This document shows positions 9,142 to 17,459 of a stretch of DNA of 64,000 bases, piece by piece. This DNA comes from Pseudomonadota bacterium (GTDB lineage: Bacteria > Pseudomonadota > Alphaproteobacteria > Rhizobiales > Phreatobacteraceae), in the NCBI GenBank assembly GCA_020161695.1, contig JAIUOO010000017.1, forward strand, positions 57,856 through 121,855. The letters run 5' to 3'. Position 1 is the first letter of the stretch. Each line of letters opens with the position of its first letter. The position numbers and the translations under genes are program-made. The notes below the pieces were generated by a model. The model ran no database searches and was not told the DNA's origin. It saw only the letters and a list, made by a program, of their open reading frames with translations.

Positions 9142-9813
9142 ATGTCGCTCGGCTTTCAGGTTCGCCCCAAGCTCCACGCCAACGATCCGGCCCTGCTGGA
9201 CGCGGCCCGTGGCATCCCGACGCCGCTGCTGAGCGACAACATGGCCCGCGTCTATGGCGCGGGCGCGGCCTTGCGGCCGATGCACGACGGCGCGCCGCTT
9301 CTCGGCTTCGCGGTGACGGTCAAGACCCGGCCCGGCGACAATCTGATGGTCCACAAGGCCATCGACCTGTCGGGTCCGGGCGACGTCATCGTGGTCGATG
9401 CCGGCGGCGACCTGTCCAACGCCATCATCGGCGAGATCATGCTGACGCTGGCGCTGAAGCGCGGCATCGCCGGCTTCGTCATCGACGGCGCCATCCGCGA
9501 TTCCGACGCCATAGCGCGCTCGTCGCTGCCGGTCTTCGCGCGCGGCGCCAACCATCGCGGCCCCTACAAGGACGGGCCGGGCGAGATCAACGTGGCGGCC
9601 GTGATCGGCGGCCAGACGGTGATGCCGGGCGATGTCATCGTCGGCGATGCCGACGGAGTGCTGGCCCTGCCCCGCGCGGACGTCGCCGCGATCTGCCGCC
9701 TGGCGCGCGAGCAGATGGCGCGTGAGGACGCGACCATGCGGCAGATCGCCGACGGCACCATCGACCGGTCGTGGGTGGATGCGACGCTGCGCGCCAAGGG
9801 CGTCGCTGTGTGA
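9142..9813 (+). CDS. RraA-family protein
   Basis: 223 residues of the RraA/demethylmenaquinone-methyltransferase-like fold. The family signatures are GIPTPLLSDNMARVYG, the metal/oxyanion segment GDVIVVDAGG...AIIGEIMLTLALKRGIAGFVIDGAIRDSDAI, and VMPGDVIVGDADGVLALPR. Members include RNase E inhibitors and class II pyruvate aldolases such as 4-carboxy-4-hydroxy-2-oxoadipate aldolase. The GD...R-D spacing (IDGAIRDSD) is the arrangement seen in the aldolases, so an aldolase or decarboxylase role is possible but not proved. It follows the exported protein gene by 13 bp. Confidence 0.85.
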   Translation: MSLGFQVRPKLHANDPALLDAARGIPTPLLSDNMARVYGAGAALRPMHDGAPLLGFAVTVKTRPGDNLMVHKAIDLSGPGDVIVVDAGGDLSNAIIGEIMLTLALKRGIAGFVIDGAIRDSDAIARSSLPVFARGANHRGPYKDGPGEINVAAVIGGQTVMPGDVIVGDADGVLALPRADVAAICRLAREQMAREDATMRQIADGTIDRSWVDATLRAKGVAV

Positions 9814-9925
9814 GGCTTTTCGGCTGGGCTTCGATGCCGCGCTTCGCTCGGGGCGCAGCAATCGAACATGCCTGAAAGCTACCGGACCAGCGTTACGCTG
9901 TCAAGGATAAAATTCCCAATTCGTT

Positions 9926-11203
9926 TCAGCCGATGCGGCGCGCGATGCCGCCGTCCACCAGCACTTCCGCCGGCCGGTCGTGGCTGAGGAAGCCGACCGG
10001 GCTGGCGGAGACGCCATAGGCCCCCGACTGCAGGATCGCGACGAGGTCGCCCGCCGAGAGCAGCGGCAGGCTGGCCTTTCGCGCCAGCGTGTCGAGGGGC
10101 GTGCAGAGCGGCCCGACGACGGAGGCCGGCTGCCTTTCCGCGACGTCCATCCGGTTGGCCGCGACGACAGGATAGTCCCGCTTGACGATCATCCCGAGAT
10201 TGCCGGAGGCGGCGAGGTGATGATGCATGCCGCCATCGACCACGAGGAAGCGCTGGCCGCGCGAGACCTTCGCGGCGATGACCGAGGACAGGTAGATGCC
10301 CGACGGGCCGACGAGGTAGCGCCCCGGCTCGACCACCACCGCGGCGTCGCGCAGGAACGGATCGGCACCCTTGGCCGCGATCAGCGCGGGCACGGCCGCC
10401 TTGAGGGCGGCGAGGTCCAGCGCGCCGTCGCCCTGGAAATAGGGAATGCCGAGGCCGCCGCCGAGGTCGACCGTGTGAAGCGGCCGTCCGAGCCGGCGCG
10501 CAATGCGGCCGGCGACATCGAGGCCGTGGCGCCACTGGGTCGCCAGCACCTCGGCGTCGAGGATCTGGGTTCCCGCAAAGAGATGGACGCCGGTCAGGTC
10601 GAGACGGGCCGAGGCGGAGATGCGATCGACCACCGCATCGGCCTCCTCCTCGTCGAAACCGAAGGGCGCGGGCTTGCCGCCCATCCGCATCGCGCCGCCC
10701 TGCACCTCGGCCACCGGATTGATGCGGATGGCGACCGCGACGCGCCTGGCCGCCGCCCCGGCGACCGCATCCAGCGCGGCGATCTCCTCGAGGGACTCCA
10801 GGTGGATTTCGCCGATGCCGTCACGGACGACTTCCTCGAGCTCGTGGCGGCGCTTGCCGGGGCCGGCGAACAGGATGTCTCCGGGATCGGCGCCGGCCTG
10901 ACGGGCCGCCCGGTATTCGCCGAGCGAGGCGATCTCGACGCCGGCGCCTTCCGCCAGCAGCAGGCGGACAATCTCGACGTTCGGATTGGCCTTGATCGAA
11001 TAGTGGATGCGCGCGAAGCCGGAAAGCGCATCGGCAAGGCCGCGATAGGCGCGGCGGATCAGGCCGGCATCGTAGGCGTAGAGCGGCGTGCCGAACTCGC
11101 GGGCGAGATCGCCGGCGCGAACGCCGCCGATCAGGAGGTCGTCGCCGTCGCGGCCGAACTGGGCGGCGATGATGCCGTCGGTCAGGGAGGGTTCAGCGGC
11201 CAT
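9926..11203 (-). CDS. fold-type III PLP-dependent decarboxylase (exosortase-A-system-associated type)
   Basis: 425 residues of the alanine-racemase-barrel decarboxylase family (diaminopimelate/ornithine decarboxylase type). IHYSIKANPN carries the PLP-binding Lys, HLFAGTQ a barrel motif, and GGGLGIPYF the phosphate-binding Gly loop; VVEPGRYLVG and the CTPLD active-site Cys follow. It would decarboxylate an amino acid, free or carrier-bound. It ends a four-gene minus-strand run and overlaps the ligase stop by 11 bp. The neighbours (ligase, carrier protein) and family resemblance point to the PLP decarboxylase associated with exosortase-A loci rather than lysine biosynthesis. The start at 11203 is chosen; upstream residues look like shadow translation. 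Confidence 0.85.
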   Translation of the reverse strand: MAAEPSLTDGIIAAQFGRDGDDLLIGGVRAGDLAREFGTPLYAYDAGLIRRAYRGLADALSGFARIHYSIKANPNVEIVRLLLAEGAGVEIASLGEYRAARQAGADPGDILFAGPGKRRHELEEVVRDGIGEIHLESLEEIAALDAVAGAAARRVAVAIRINPVAEVQGGAMRMGGKPAPFGFDEEEADAVVDRISASARLDLTGVHLFAGTQILDAEVLATQWRHGLDVAGRIARRLGRPLHTVDLGGGLGIPYFQGDGALDLAALKAAVPALIAAKGADPFLRDAAVVVEPGRYLVGPSGIYLSSVIAAKVSRGQRFLVVDGGMHHHLAASGNLGMIVKRDYPVVAANRMDVAERQPASVVGPLCTPLDTLARKASLPLLSAGDLVAILQSGAYGVSASPVGFLSHDRPAEVLVDGGIARRIG

Positions 11204-12728
11204 CGCCCGCCCGCTCGCGCACCAGGCCGATATAGTCGACCTTGCCGTTGGGAGTGACCGGCATGCGCTCCACCAGTTCGATGGCGCGCGGCACCATGTA
11301 GGGCGGCAGCCGCTCGGCGACGGCCTGCAGAACAGCCGGCGCATCGACCGGCGCATTGGCGACGCCGACCGCATGGACCTTCTGTCCCGCGAAGGCGTCG
11401 GGCAGGCCGATCACCGCGACCTGCGCGAAGCCGCCGACCGCCATCAGGCATTCCTCGACCTCGGTCGGGCTGATGCGATGGCCGGAGGATTTGATCATCG
11501 CGTCGTTGCGGGCGACGAAATAGAGGAAGCCGTCCTCGTCCATGGTCACGAGGTCGCCGGAATAGCAGACGGTTTCGCCGCCCTCGGTTGCCGGCACGAA
11601 GGGGTGGGGCCGCAACACCTCGGCGGTGGCGTCCGGCCGGTTCCAGTAGCCGAGCGAGACGGTCGGTCCGCGATGGACGAGGATGCCCGGCTCGTGCGGC
11701 GCGGCGCGGCGACCGTCAGCGGTCACGACCAGCATCTCGCATTCGGGGATCGCCTTGCCGATGGAGGTCGGCCGGCGGTCGATCTCCTCCGGCGGCAGGA
11801 AGGTCGAGCGGAACGCCTCGGTCAGGCCGTACATCAGGAAGATGCGCGTCGCGGGGAGCTTCTCGCGCAGGCGCTTCACCGTCTCGGACGGCACCGCGCC
11901 GCCGGAATTGGTGATGTAGCGCAAGGTCGACAGGTCGGTTTTCGACAGCGACGGCGTCGCGCGCGTCAGGATCGCCCAGATCGTCGGAACGCCGGCGATG
12001 CCGGTGATGCCCTCGCGCGCTATCGCGCGCGCGATCTCATCGCCGAACTGGAACGTCAGCAGGACGATGCGCGCCCGCTGCTCGACCGCGGTCAAAAGCT
12101 GGTTGAGGCCGTAGTCGAAGCTGAACGGCAGGAGCGAGAGGATGCGGTCCTCGGCGGTGATGCCGAGATAGGTGCGCACGATGCGCGTGCCGGCGATCAG
12201 GTTGCGATGGCTCAGCATCACGCCCTTGGGCCGGCCGGTGGAGCCGGAAGTGTAGAGGATGGCGGCGAGGTCCTCGCCGATGGCGGTGGAGGCCGGTGCC
12301 GGCTCCTCGGCGGGCCGCTGCCATTCAGCCCCGTCCATGGCGACGACCGAAAGGTCGGCGAGGCCGGCGAGCGCATCGCCCAGCCCCTCCGCCATCGCGG
12401 CATTGGTGAGAAGCAGCCGTGCGCCGCAATCCTCGACGATGTGGCGCACCTGCTGGGGCTTGAGCAGCGCGTTCACCGGCACGAAGACCGCGCCCGCTGC
12501 GCTCGCCGCAAAGATGGCGACACATTCCTCGATGCTCTTCGGCAGGAAGATGGCGACGCGGTCGCCGCGCCCGATGCCGCCGGCGCGGATGCGCGCCGCT
12601 GCCTGCCGTACGGCCTCTCCGAGGCCGGCATAGGTCAGTTGCCGGTCGCGATCGACCACGGCGATCCGCTCGCCGGCGGGAGCCGCGCGTTCGACGAGGT
12701 GATGAACGAGGTAGAGCTCGCCGGTCAC
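11193..12728 (-). CDS. AMP-forming acyl-CoA/amino-acyl ligase (exosortase-A-associated type)
   Basis: 511 residues of the adenylate-forming superfamily. Core motifs are ILYTSGSTGRPKGVMLSH (ATP loop), YGLTE, YSGDL and the hinge region, and the C-terminal TPNGKVD with the catalytic Lys. The start LYLVHHLVERAAP is like the ligase of exosortase-A loci. It would adenylate a carboxylic acid and load it onto the adjacent acyl carrier protein. It begins with GTG, overlapping the ACP stop (GTGA), so translation is probably coupled and stoichiometric. The substrate is unknown. Together with the decarboxylase it suggests a carrier-tethered small-molecule pathway. Confidence 0.87.
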   Translation of the reverse strand: MTGELYLVHHLVERAAPAGERIAVVDRDRQLTYAGLGEAVRQAAARIRAGGIGRGDRVAIFLPKSIEECVAIFAASAAGAVFVPVNALLKPQQVRHIVEDCGARLLLTNAAMAEGLGDALAGLADLSVVAMDGAEWQRPAEEPAPASTAIGEDLAAILYTSGSTGRPKGVMLSHRNLIAGTRIVRTYLGITAEDRILSLLPFSFDYGLNQLLTAVEQRARIVLLTFQFGDEIARAIAREGITGIAGVPTIWAILTRATPSLSKTDLSTLRYITNSGGAVPSETVKRLREKLPATRIFLMYGLTEAFRSTFLPPEEIDRRPTSIGKAIPECEMLVVTADGRRAAPHEPGILVHRGPTVSLGYWNRPDATAEVLRPHPFVPATEGGETVCYSGDLVTMDEDGFLYFVARNDAMIKSSGHRISPTEVEECLMAVGGFAQVAVIGLPDAFAGQKVHAVGVANAPVDAPAVLQAVAERLPPYMVPRAIELVERMPVTPNGKVDYIGLVRERAGDGR

Positions 12729-12985
12729 GCGCGGGCGCGCTCCACGAAGCGCGCGAGATGCCCGATCGTGTCGAAATTGGCGGGATCGAAGTCGTCGTCG
12801 GTGAGCTCGATGCCGAAACGGTCGGCGAGGAAGGTCATCAGCTCCAGAATGCCGAGCGAGTCGATGGCGCCGGAGCCGAGCAGCGGCGTCTCGGCGGTCA
12901 GTTCACGGTTCGCCAGAGCGGGAAACCGCTCCCGCAGAAAGCCGGCAATCGCCCCCGTCGTCGTCTCTGCCTCGCTGGCCAACAT
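12725..12985 (-). CDS. acyl carrier protein
   Basis: 86 residues, the size of a stand-alone ACP/PCP. The phosphopantetheine site is GSGAIDSLGILEL with Ser43; LLGSGAIDSL and the acidic helix ELTDDDFDPANFDTIGHLARF are typical. A GAGGGG ribosome site precedes the ATG. It lies 37 bp after the acyltransferase-like gene and overlaps the ligase start by 4 bp. It would carry the acyl or aminoacyl group activated by that ligase. It is not the housekeeping fatty-acid AcpP, which is more acidic and located with fab genes. Confidence 0.9.
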   Translation of the reverse strand: MLASEAETTTGAIAGFLRERFPALANRELTAETPLLGSGAIDSLGILELMTFLADRFGIELTDDDFDPANFDTIGHLARFVERARA

Positions 12986-13022
12986 GAATCCCCTCGAAAG
13001 TCCTCGACCCTTCGGACCATTG

Positions 13023-13871
13023 TCAGATCTGAAGGAAAACAAATTCCGAATAGGCGTGGTCGACCATGTCCGGCGGCAGGTCTCCGCGGGTGAAAGTCGG
13101 CGGCGGACTGGCGGTGAACCAGGCGCCGAAGGCCGATTCTCCTGCCTTTGCGGGGATTTCGACGAACAACAACCCCTGCGCCAAAAGGTAGCGGGCGACC
13201 GCGCCAATATGATCGCGCACCGCGGCCTGGCTGGGCGCATAGACGAGCCGCGCGGACGGCAGACCCTTGCGGCGGGTGGGGGAAAAGACCAGCGGATGGA
13301 CGCTGCCGCCAACCCGCAGCAACGCCGCGATGCAGCCGAGTTCCAGATGGTCGGCAAGGAGCCGCGCGGCGCCCGGATCGAGCTCCCGCATGCCCGCCTC
13401 GTCCGCCGCGCCAACCGACGCAGCAGCACCGAACTGCATCGCGGACAGCGCGAGCGCGGCCATCAGCACGCCCTCGTGCCGCCGGACGAAGCCGAGCCGG
13501 CCGATCATCTCGCGCACCGGTTCGCTCGGCGTCAGATCGGTGAAGACATCCACCGGTTCCGCGAGAACCTTCTGGAGCATGCGCGGCGCAAGCCAGCGGT
13601 GCGGCTCGTCGACATACCAGCTCGACAGATTGAGGACCGTGCGTGGCCGACCACCCTCGCCGGCCCTCTGGCTGCGCATGGTCAGGATCACGCCCGCGGG
13701 CGTGCCCTTGACCGACATGACATAACCAAGCGGGGTTGCCGAAATGGTATTGTGGTATCTGGACAGACGTTCCAGGCCCGACTGCCAGAACGTGGCCGAA
13801 CGCGAAGGAAAGCCGCGCGACAGAATAGCGGCGGCCGCGTCAACGTCCCTATCCTCTATGGGCTTCAACAT
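13023..13871 (-). CDS. GNAT-like acyltransferase, first gene of the carrier-protein cluster
   Basis: 282 residues. The N-terminal half looks like a GNAT fold: MLKPIEDRDVDAAAAILSRGFPSRSATFWQSGLERL, then GYVMSVKGTPAGVILTMRS, then LNLSSWYVDEPHRWLAPRMLQKVL. The second half repeats a similar pattern (HPLVFSPTRRKGLPSARLVYAP), suggesting a tandem, partly degenerate GNAT. It is the promoter-proximal gene of the four-gene unit. By context it would transfer the carrier-bound group to an unknown acceptor. The assignment rests on weak motif similarity and neighbourhood, so confidence in activity is moderate. Confidence 0.65.
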   Translation of the reverse strand: MLKPIEDRDVDAAAAILSRGFPSRSATFWQSGLERLSRYHNTISATPLGYVMSVKGTPAGVILTMRSQRAGEGGRPRTVLNLSSWYVDEPHRWLAPRMLQKVLAEPVDVFTDLTPSEPVREMIGRLGFVRRHEGVLMAALALSAMQFGAAASVGAADEAGMRELDPGAARLLADHLELGCIAALLRVGGSVHPLVFSPTRRKGLPSARLVYAPSQAAVRDHIGAVARYLLAQGLLFVEIPAKAGESAFGAWFTASPPPTFTRGDLPPDMVDHAYSEFVFLQI

Positions 13872-14425
13872 GGCGGCAATCTAACGAGCGGAATCCGAAT
13901 GTCGCGCGCAATTGTTGAATATATTTAATCGCACAACTTCATTCATCTCTTTACCAGACATTGGTCAGTCAATAGCGGCGAGCTGCTTTGCCGCGCCGGT
14001 CGGCAGGAACAGTGAAGCCAGCCGAGAGAACGCCCGCGCCGGCCCGCGCGGGCGCCCTGCGCGAGACCCGCACCGCCGGACGCTAGGTCAGACGGCCCGG
14101 TCAGGCCAGATCGCGCGGCTGCGTCATAGTGTCGGAGCAATGACGGACCGGGTGACGAGGCGGCCATCGGCAGTCGAGCGCTTGGGGATCAACGGAAGGC
14201 GCGGTGCCGCAAGGGCGCCTTCCCGCTCCTGCAGTATTGGCGCAATGCGTTCTCACGCGCCGACCGATGGCGGCAAGCAGCCATCATGCATCGCAACATT
14301 AATCCATTTAATTTTGCGTCGCGGCATGCCCTTTTGCTGTTGGATCGATCCAAGCATTTCTGCATACTCCCGCAACGACCCGCGCCAGAACGGGCATTGG
14401 AACGATCGCCAAGGGAGGAAATCAC
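13872..14425. other. 554-bp intergenic region, divergent promoters
   Basis: No supported gene is seen; open frames here are short and lack coding character. The left part is AT-rich just upstream of the acyltransferase-like gene (about 13900-13960). The right part is AT-rich around 14285-14345 and contains a 14-bp palindrome before the TRAP operon. It presumably holds the promoters of both divergent units. Confidence 0.6.
14340..14353. promoter_or_regulatory. 14-bp perfect palindrome upstream of TRAP operon
   Basis: TTGGATCGATCCAA, 72 bp before the dctP-type start codon. The CG-centred symmetry is like operators of LacI- or GntR-family regulators, which often control TRAP uptake operons. No regulator gene is directly adjacent, so any partner would be elsewhere; the LacI gene at 21243 is the nearest candidate. 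Confidence 0.45.
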
Positions 14426-15424
14426 ATGGAACGCAGGCAAGTTCTCTTCGGGCTCGGAGCGGTCTCGGCGACCGCCCTTGTGGCAAGCCCGTCCATTCTT
14501 CGGGCACAGGCGCCGATCACCCTGAACGGCGCGTCGCAGTTCAACGACGACCATGCCTTCACCAAGGCCATGGTGCGGTTCGAGGAGCGCGTGAAGGCGC
14601 TCTACGGCAAGCCGATCAACTTCAACCTGCACAAGAACTCCTCGCTGGGGCTCGAGAAGCAGTATTTCGAGTACATGGCCCAGGGCCGCGCGGTGGATTA
14701 TGCCATCGTCTCGCCGGCGCACATGTCGACCTTCGCCCGCTCGGCGCCGTTCATCGACGCCCCCTTTGTGTTCCGCGACGTCGAGCATATGGGCAAGGTG
14801 GTCAAGGCCGGCATGCTCAAGCCGATCGAGGAAGAGGTGGAGAAGCGAGCGGGCGTGCGCCTGATCGGCCATGCCGGCGGCGGCACGCGCAACATCTTCG
14901 CCAACAAGCCGTTCAAGAACATCGCGGAAATGCGCGGCTTGAAGGTGCGTGTCCAGGGCGCGCCGATCTGGTCGCGAACCTTCTCGGCCGTCGGCATGTC
15001 GCCGACCGTCATCGCCTATAACGAGGTCTACAACGCCATTCAGAACGGCGTCATCCAGGCCGGCGAGAACGAGGCGGCCGGCGTCGAGGCCATGAAGTTC
15101 TACGAGGTCGCGCCCAATCTCGTCCTCACCCAGCACGCCGTATCGATCCGGCCGCTGTGCTTCTCGATGAAGACCTTCGGAACGCTGCCGAAGGACCTTC
15201 AGGACGCGATCATCCAGGCGGGCGTCGAGGGCGGCGAGTACGGCCGGCAGGTGGAGTCCAGCGAGGACGGGCAGAAGCTCGAAGCCCTCGAAAAGGCCGG
15301 CCGTCTGAAGCGCATCGCATTCGACGAGCGCGACCAGATGAAGAAGCTCACCGATCCGGTCATGGCGGCCTACGCCAAGGAGATCGGCGCGGAAGGCGTC
15401 TTCGGACAAGTCAACAGCGCCTGA
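14426..15424 (+). CDS. dctP: TRAP transporter solute-binding protein (DctP family)
   Basis: 332 residues. A Tat-like signal (MERRQVLFGLGAVSATALVASPSILRAQA) is followed by a DctP-type receptor domain. KNSSLGLEKQYFEYMAQGRAVDYAIVSPAHM, FVFRDVEHM and EMRGLKVRVQGAPIWSRTFSAVGMSPTVIAYNEVYNAIQNGVIQAGENE contain the conserved Arg that binds the substrate carboxylate. It captures an organic acid in the periplasm for the adjacent DctQM permease. AGGGAGGAAATC gives a strong ribosome site. A likely attenuator hairpin follows the stop, which would keep receptor mRNA in excess over permease mRNA. Confidence 0.93.
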   Translation: MERRQVLFGLGAVSATALVASPSILRAQAPITLNGASQFNDDHAFTKAMVRFEERVKALYGKPINFNLHKNSSLGLEKQYFEYMAQGRAVDYAIVSPAHMSTFARSAPFIDAPFVFRDVEHMGKVVKAGMLKPIEEEVEKRAGVRLIGHAGGGTRNIFANKPFKNIAEMRGLKVRVQGAPIWSRTFSAVGMSPTVIAYNEVYNAIQNGVIQAGENEAAGVEAMKFYEVAPNLVLTQHAVSIRPLCFSMKTFGTLPKDLQDAIIQAGVEGGEYGRQVESSEDGQKLEALEKAGRLKRIAFDERDQMKKLTDPVMAAYAKEIGAEGVFGQVNSA

Positions 15425-15441
15425 TCCCGATCAGCAGCCCC

Positions 15442-15477
15442 CACCCCGCCCGGACCTCAGCGGCGGGGTGTTCTTTC
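15442..15477 (+). terminator. attenuator/terminator hairpin between receptor and permease genes
   Basis: CACCCCGCC (15442-15450) pairs with GGCGGGGTG (15462-15470) across an 11-nt loop, followed by TTCTTTC. A 9-bp GC-rich stem plus U-rich tail is consistent with partial intrinsic termination downstream of dctP. Confidence 0.65.
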
Positions 15478-15532
15478 TGAGAGGCGCGACGCGACCGGCG
15501 GTTCGTGGCGTCTGCTGGCCTGAAGGCATATC

Positions 15533-16108
15533 ATGACATCGAGCGATCCCATGCCGCCCGAGCCGGCGCCCAGCCTCTGGCGGCGCTTCACCGCGGCCTA
15601 TGCCGCCCTCCTCAACCATCTCGTGGTCGCATCCATCGCGGTGCTGCTCGTTCCGGTGAGCCTGCAGATTTTCTCGCGGCACACGGCCCTCATCCCCAGC
15701 TACATCTGGACCGAGGAGATGGCCCGCTTCCTGTTCGTCTGGACCATCTCGATCGGCGCCATGATCGGCGTCCGGGAATCGACCCATTTCGAGGTCGACG
15801 TCATGCCCGAACTGTCGCCGCGGCTCGAGGCGGTGGCGCGGCTGACCGGGCGCATCGGCATCCTCGTGCTCGCCTGCGTCTTCGTCTTCGCGGGCATCAA
15901 GTTCGTCGAGTTCGCCTGGTGGCGCATCTCCGAACTCGCGGAATTGCCGCTCTGGCTGATCCACCTGCCCTGGCCGCTGATGGGCGTCACCTGGATCATC
16001 TTCCTCGGCGAGCAGATGCTCGACGACGTCCTGATCATTCTCGGCCGCAAGGCGCCGCCCAAGAAGCAGGATCTCAGCGAGATCGACGCAGGGACACTCA
16101 ACATATGA
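15533..16108 (+). CDS. dctQ: TRAP transporter small permease (DctQ family)
   Basis: 191 residues with four hydrophobic segments typical of DctQ: about 25-47, 60-80, 103-125 and 142-162. Motifs include SRHTALIPSYIWTEEMARFLFVWTISIGAMIGVRESTHFEVDV, the conserved DctQ loop. It is an inner-membrane partner of DctM in Na+-coupled uptake driven by the DctP receptor. It starts 109 bp after dctP, beyond the hairpin, and its stop overlaps the dctM start as ATGA. Confidence 0.92.
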   Translation: MTSSDPMPPEPAPSLWRRFTAAYAALLNHLVVASIAVLLVPVSLQIFSRHTALIPSYIWTEEMARFLFVWTISIGAMIGVRESTHFEVDVMPELSPRLEAVARLTGRIGILVLACVFVFAGIKFVEFAWWRISELAELPLWLIHLPWPLMGVTWIIFLGEQMLDDVLIILGRKAPPKKQDLSEIDAGTLNI

Positions 16109-17424
16109 CCGGCGCAGCCCTCACCGCGGGACAAGCGGCATTCGTCCTTTTCGGTGCCTTCTTCACGCTGATCGCGCTGCGCGTGCCGGTGGCCTTCGCG
16201 CTCGGCCTTGCCTGCCTGCCGATCCTCGCCATCGAGCCGCGGCTCGACACGATGACGCTGATGTCGGAGAGCTTCAACGCCTTCAATTCCTTCATCCTGC
16301 TGGCAGTGCCTTTCTTCCTGCTCACCGCCAACCTGATGAATATCGGCGGCATCACCGAGCGCCTGCTGAAACTCTCGCGCACGATGGTCGGCCATTGGCC
16401 CGGCGGCCTCGCGCAGATCAACGTGGTCCTGTCGCTGTTCTTCGCGGGTATTTCGGGATCGTCGACGGCGGACGCGGCGAGCCAGTCGAAGATCTTCATC
16501 GAGGCCCAGCGGCGCGAGGGCTACGACGACAGTTTCTCGGTCGCGATCACCGCCGTCTCCGCAGTGCTCGCCGTCATCATCCCGCCCTCCATCCTGATGA
16601 TCGTGTGGGGCGGCATCCTGACGACCTCGATCGGAGCGCTGTTTCTCGCAGGCATCATCCCCGGCATCCTCATTGCCGGCGCCCAGATGGCGACCGTGCA
16701 TATCTATGCGACCCGCCGCGGCTATCCGACCTATCCGCGAGAGACGTGGCGGGCCTTCATCTGCGCCTGCGCCCATTCGTTCCTGGCGCTGATGACGCCG
16801 GGCATCATCATCGGCGGCAAGATCTTCGGCTGGTTCACGGCGACGGAATCGGCCGCCATCGCCGTGCTCTATGCGGGCGTCCTGTCGTTCATCGTCTACC
16901 GCGAGATGGACGCGAAAGGGCTCTATGCGGCGCTGCTCGATACCGGCAAGCTGACGGGCATCATCCTGTTCTGCGTCGGCACGGCGAGCTGCTTCGGCTG
17001 GCTCCTCGCCTATTACAAGATCCCCGAGGCGATCCTCGCCGGCGTCTCGGCCTGGAACATGGGCTTCATCGCCACCGGCTTCTTCGTCGCCGGCGTGTTC
17101 CTCGTCGTCGGTTGTTTCCTCGACGCCATTCCCGCCATCATCATCTGCGGACCAATCCTTCAGCCGCTGGCGCGCGCGGTCGAGATGGACCCGGTTCATT
17201 TCGCCATGATCGGCATCGTCTCGCTCGCCTTCGGGCTGGTGACGCCGCCCTACGGGCTCTGCCTCATGATCGCCTGCGCGGTGGCGGGGATACGGATGCG
17301 CGCGGCCATCAAGGACACGGTGATCATGCTGATCCCGCTCCTGATGGTGCTGGCGCTGGTCATCGTCTGGCCGAAGGTGACGCTGTTCCTGCCGAGCCTG
17401 ATCTCGCCGGACATGCTGAACTGA
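16105..17424 (+). CDS. dctM: TRAP transporter large permease (DctM family)
   Basis: 439 residues, highly hydrophobic, about twelve membrane segments, normal length for DctM. It holds the characteristic PFFLLTANLMN, FAGISGSSTADAASQSKIFI, IIPPSILMIVWGG and FGLVTPPYGLCLMIA segments that line the transport and Na+ sites. It begins with an ATGA overlap with dctQ. It imports the solute captured by the upstream receptor, probably a carboxylic or keto acid. The SDR gene 35 bp further on may act on the imported compound. Confidence 0.95.
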   Translation: MTGAALTAGQAAFVLFGAFFTLIALRVPVAFALGLACLPILAIEPRLDTMTLMSESFNAFNSFILLAVPFFLLTANLMNIGGITERLLKLSRTMVGHWPGGLAQINVVLSLFFAGISGSSTADAASQSKIFIEAQRREGYDDSFSVAITAVSAVLAVIIPPSILMIVWGGILTTSIGALFLAGIIPGILIAGAQMATVHIYATRRGYPTYPRETWRAFICACAHSFLALMTPGIIIGGKIFGWFTATESAAIAVLYAGVLSFIVYREMDAKGLYAALLDTGKLTGIILFCVGTASCFGWLLAYYKIPEAILAGVSAWNMGFIATGFFVAGVFLVVGCFLDAIPAIIICGPILQPLARAVEMDPVHFAMIGIVSLAFGLVTPPYGLCLMIACAVAGIRMRAAIKDTVIMLIPLLMVLALVIVWPKVTLFLPSLISPDMLN

Positions 17425-17459
17425 CCGGACGCGGGCGGGCGGACAACATCGAGGTGTGC

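Noticed and set aside
13912..15021. Plus-strand open frame crossing the 13872-14425 gap
   Set aside because: Its second half is an out-of-frame reading of dctP, the first half has no domain or ribosome site, and the region behaves as a divergent promoter.
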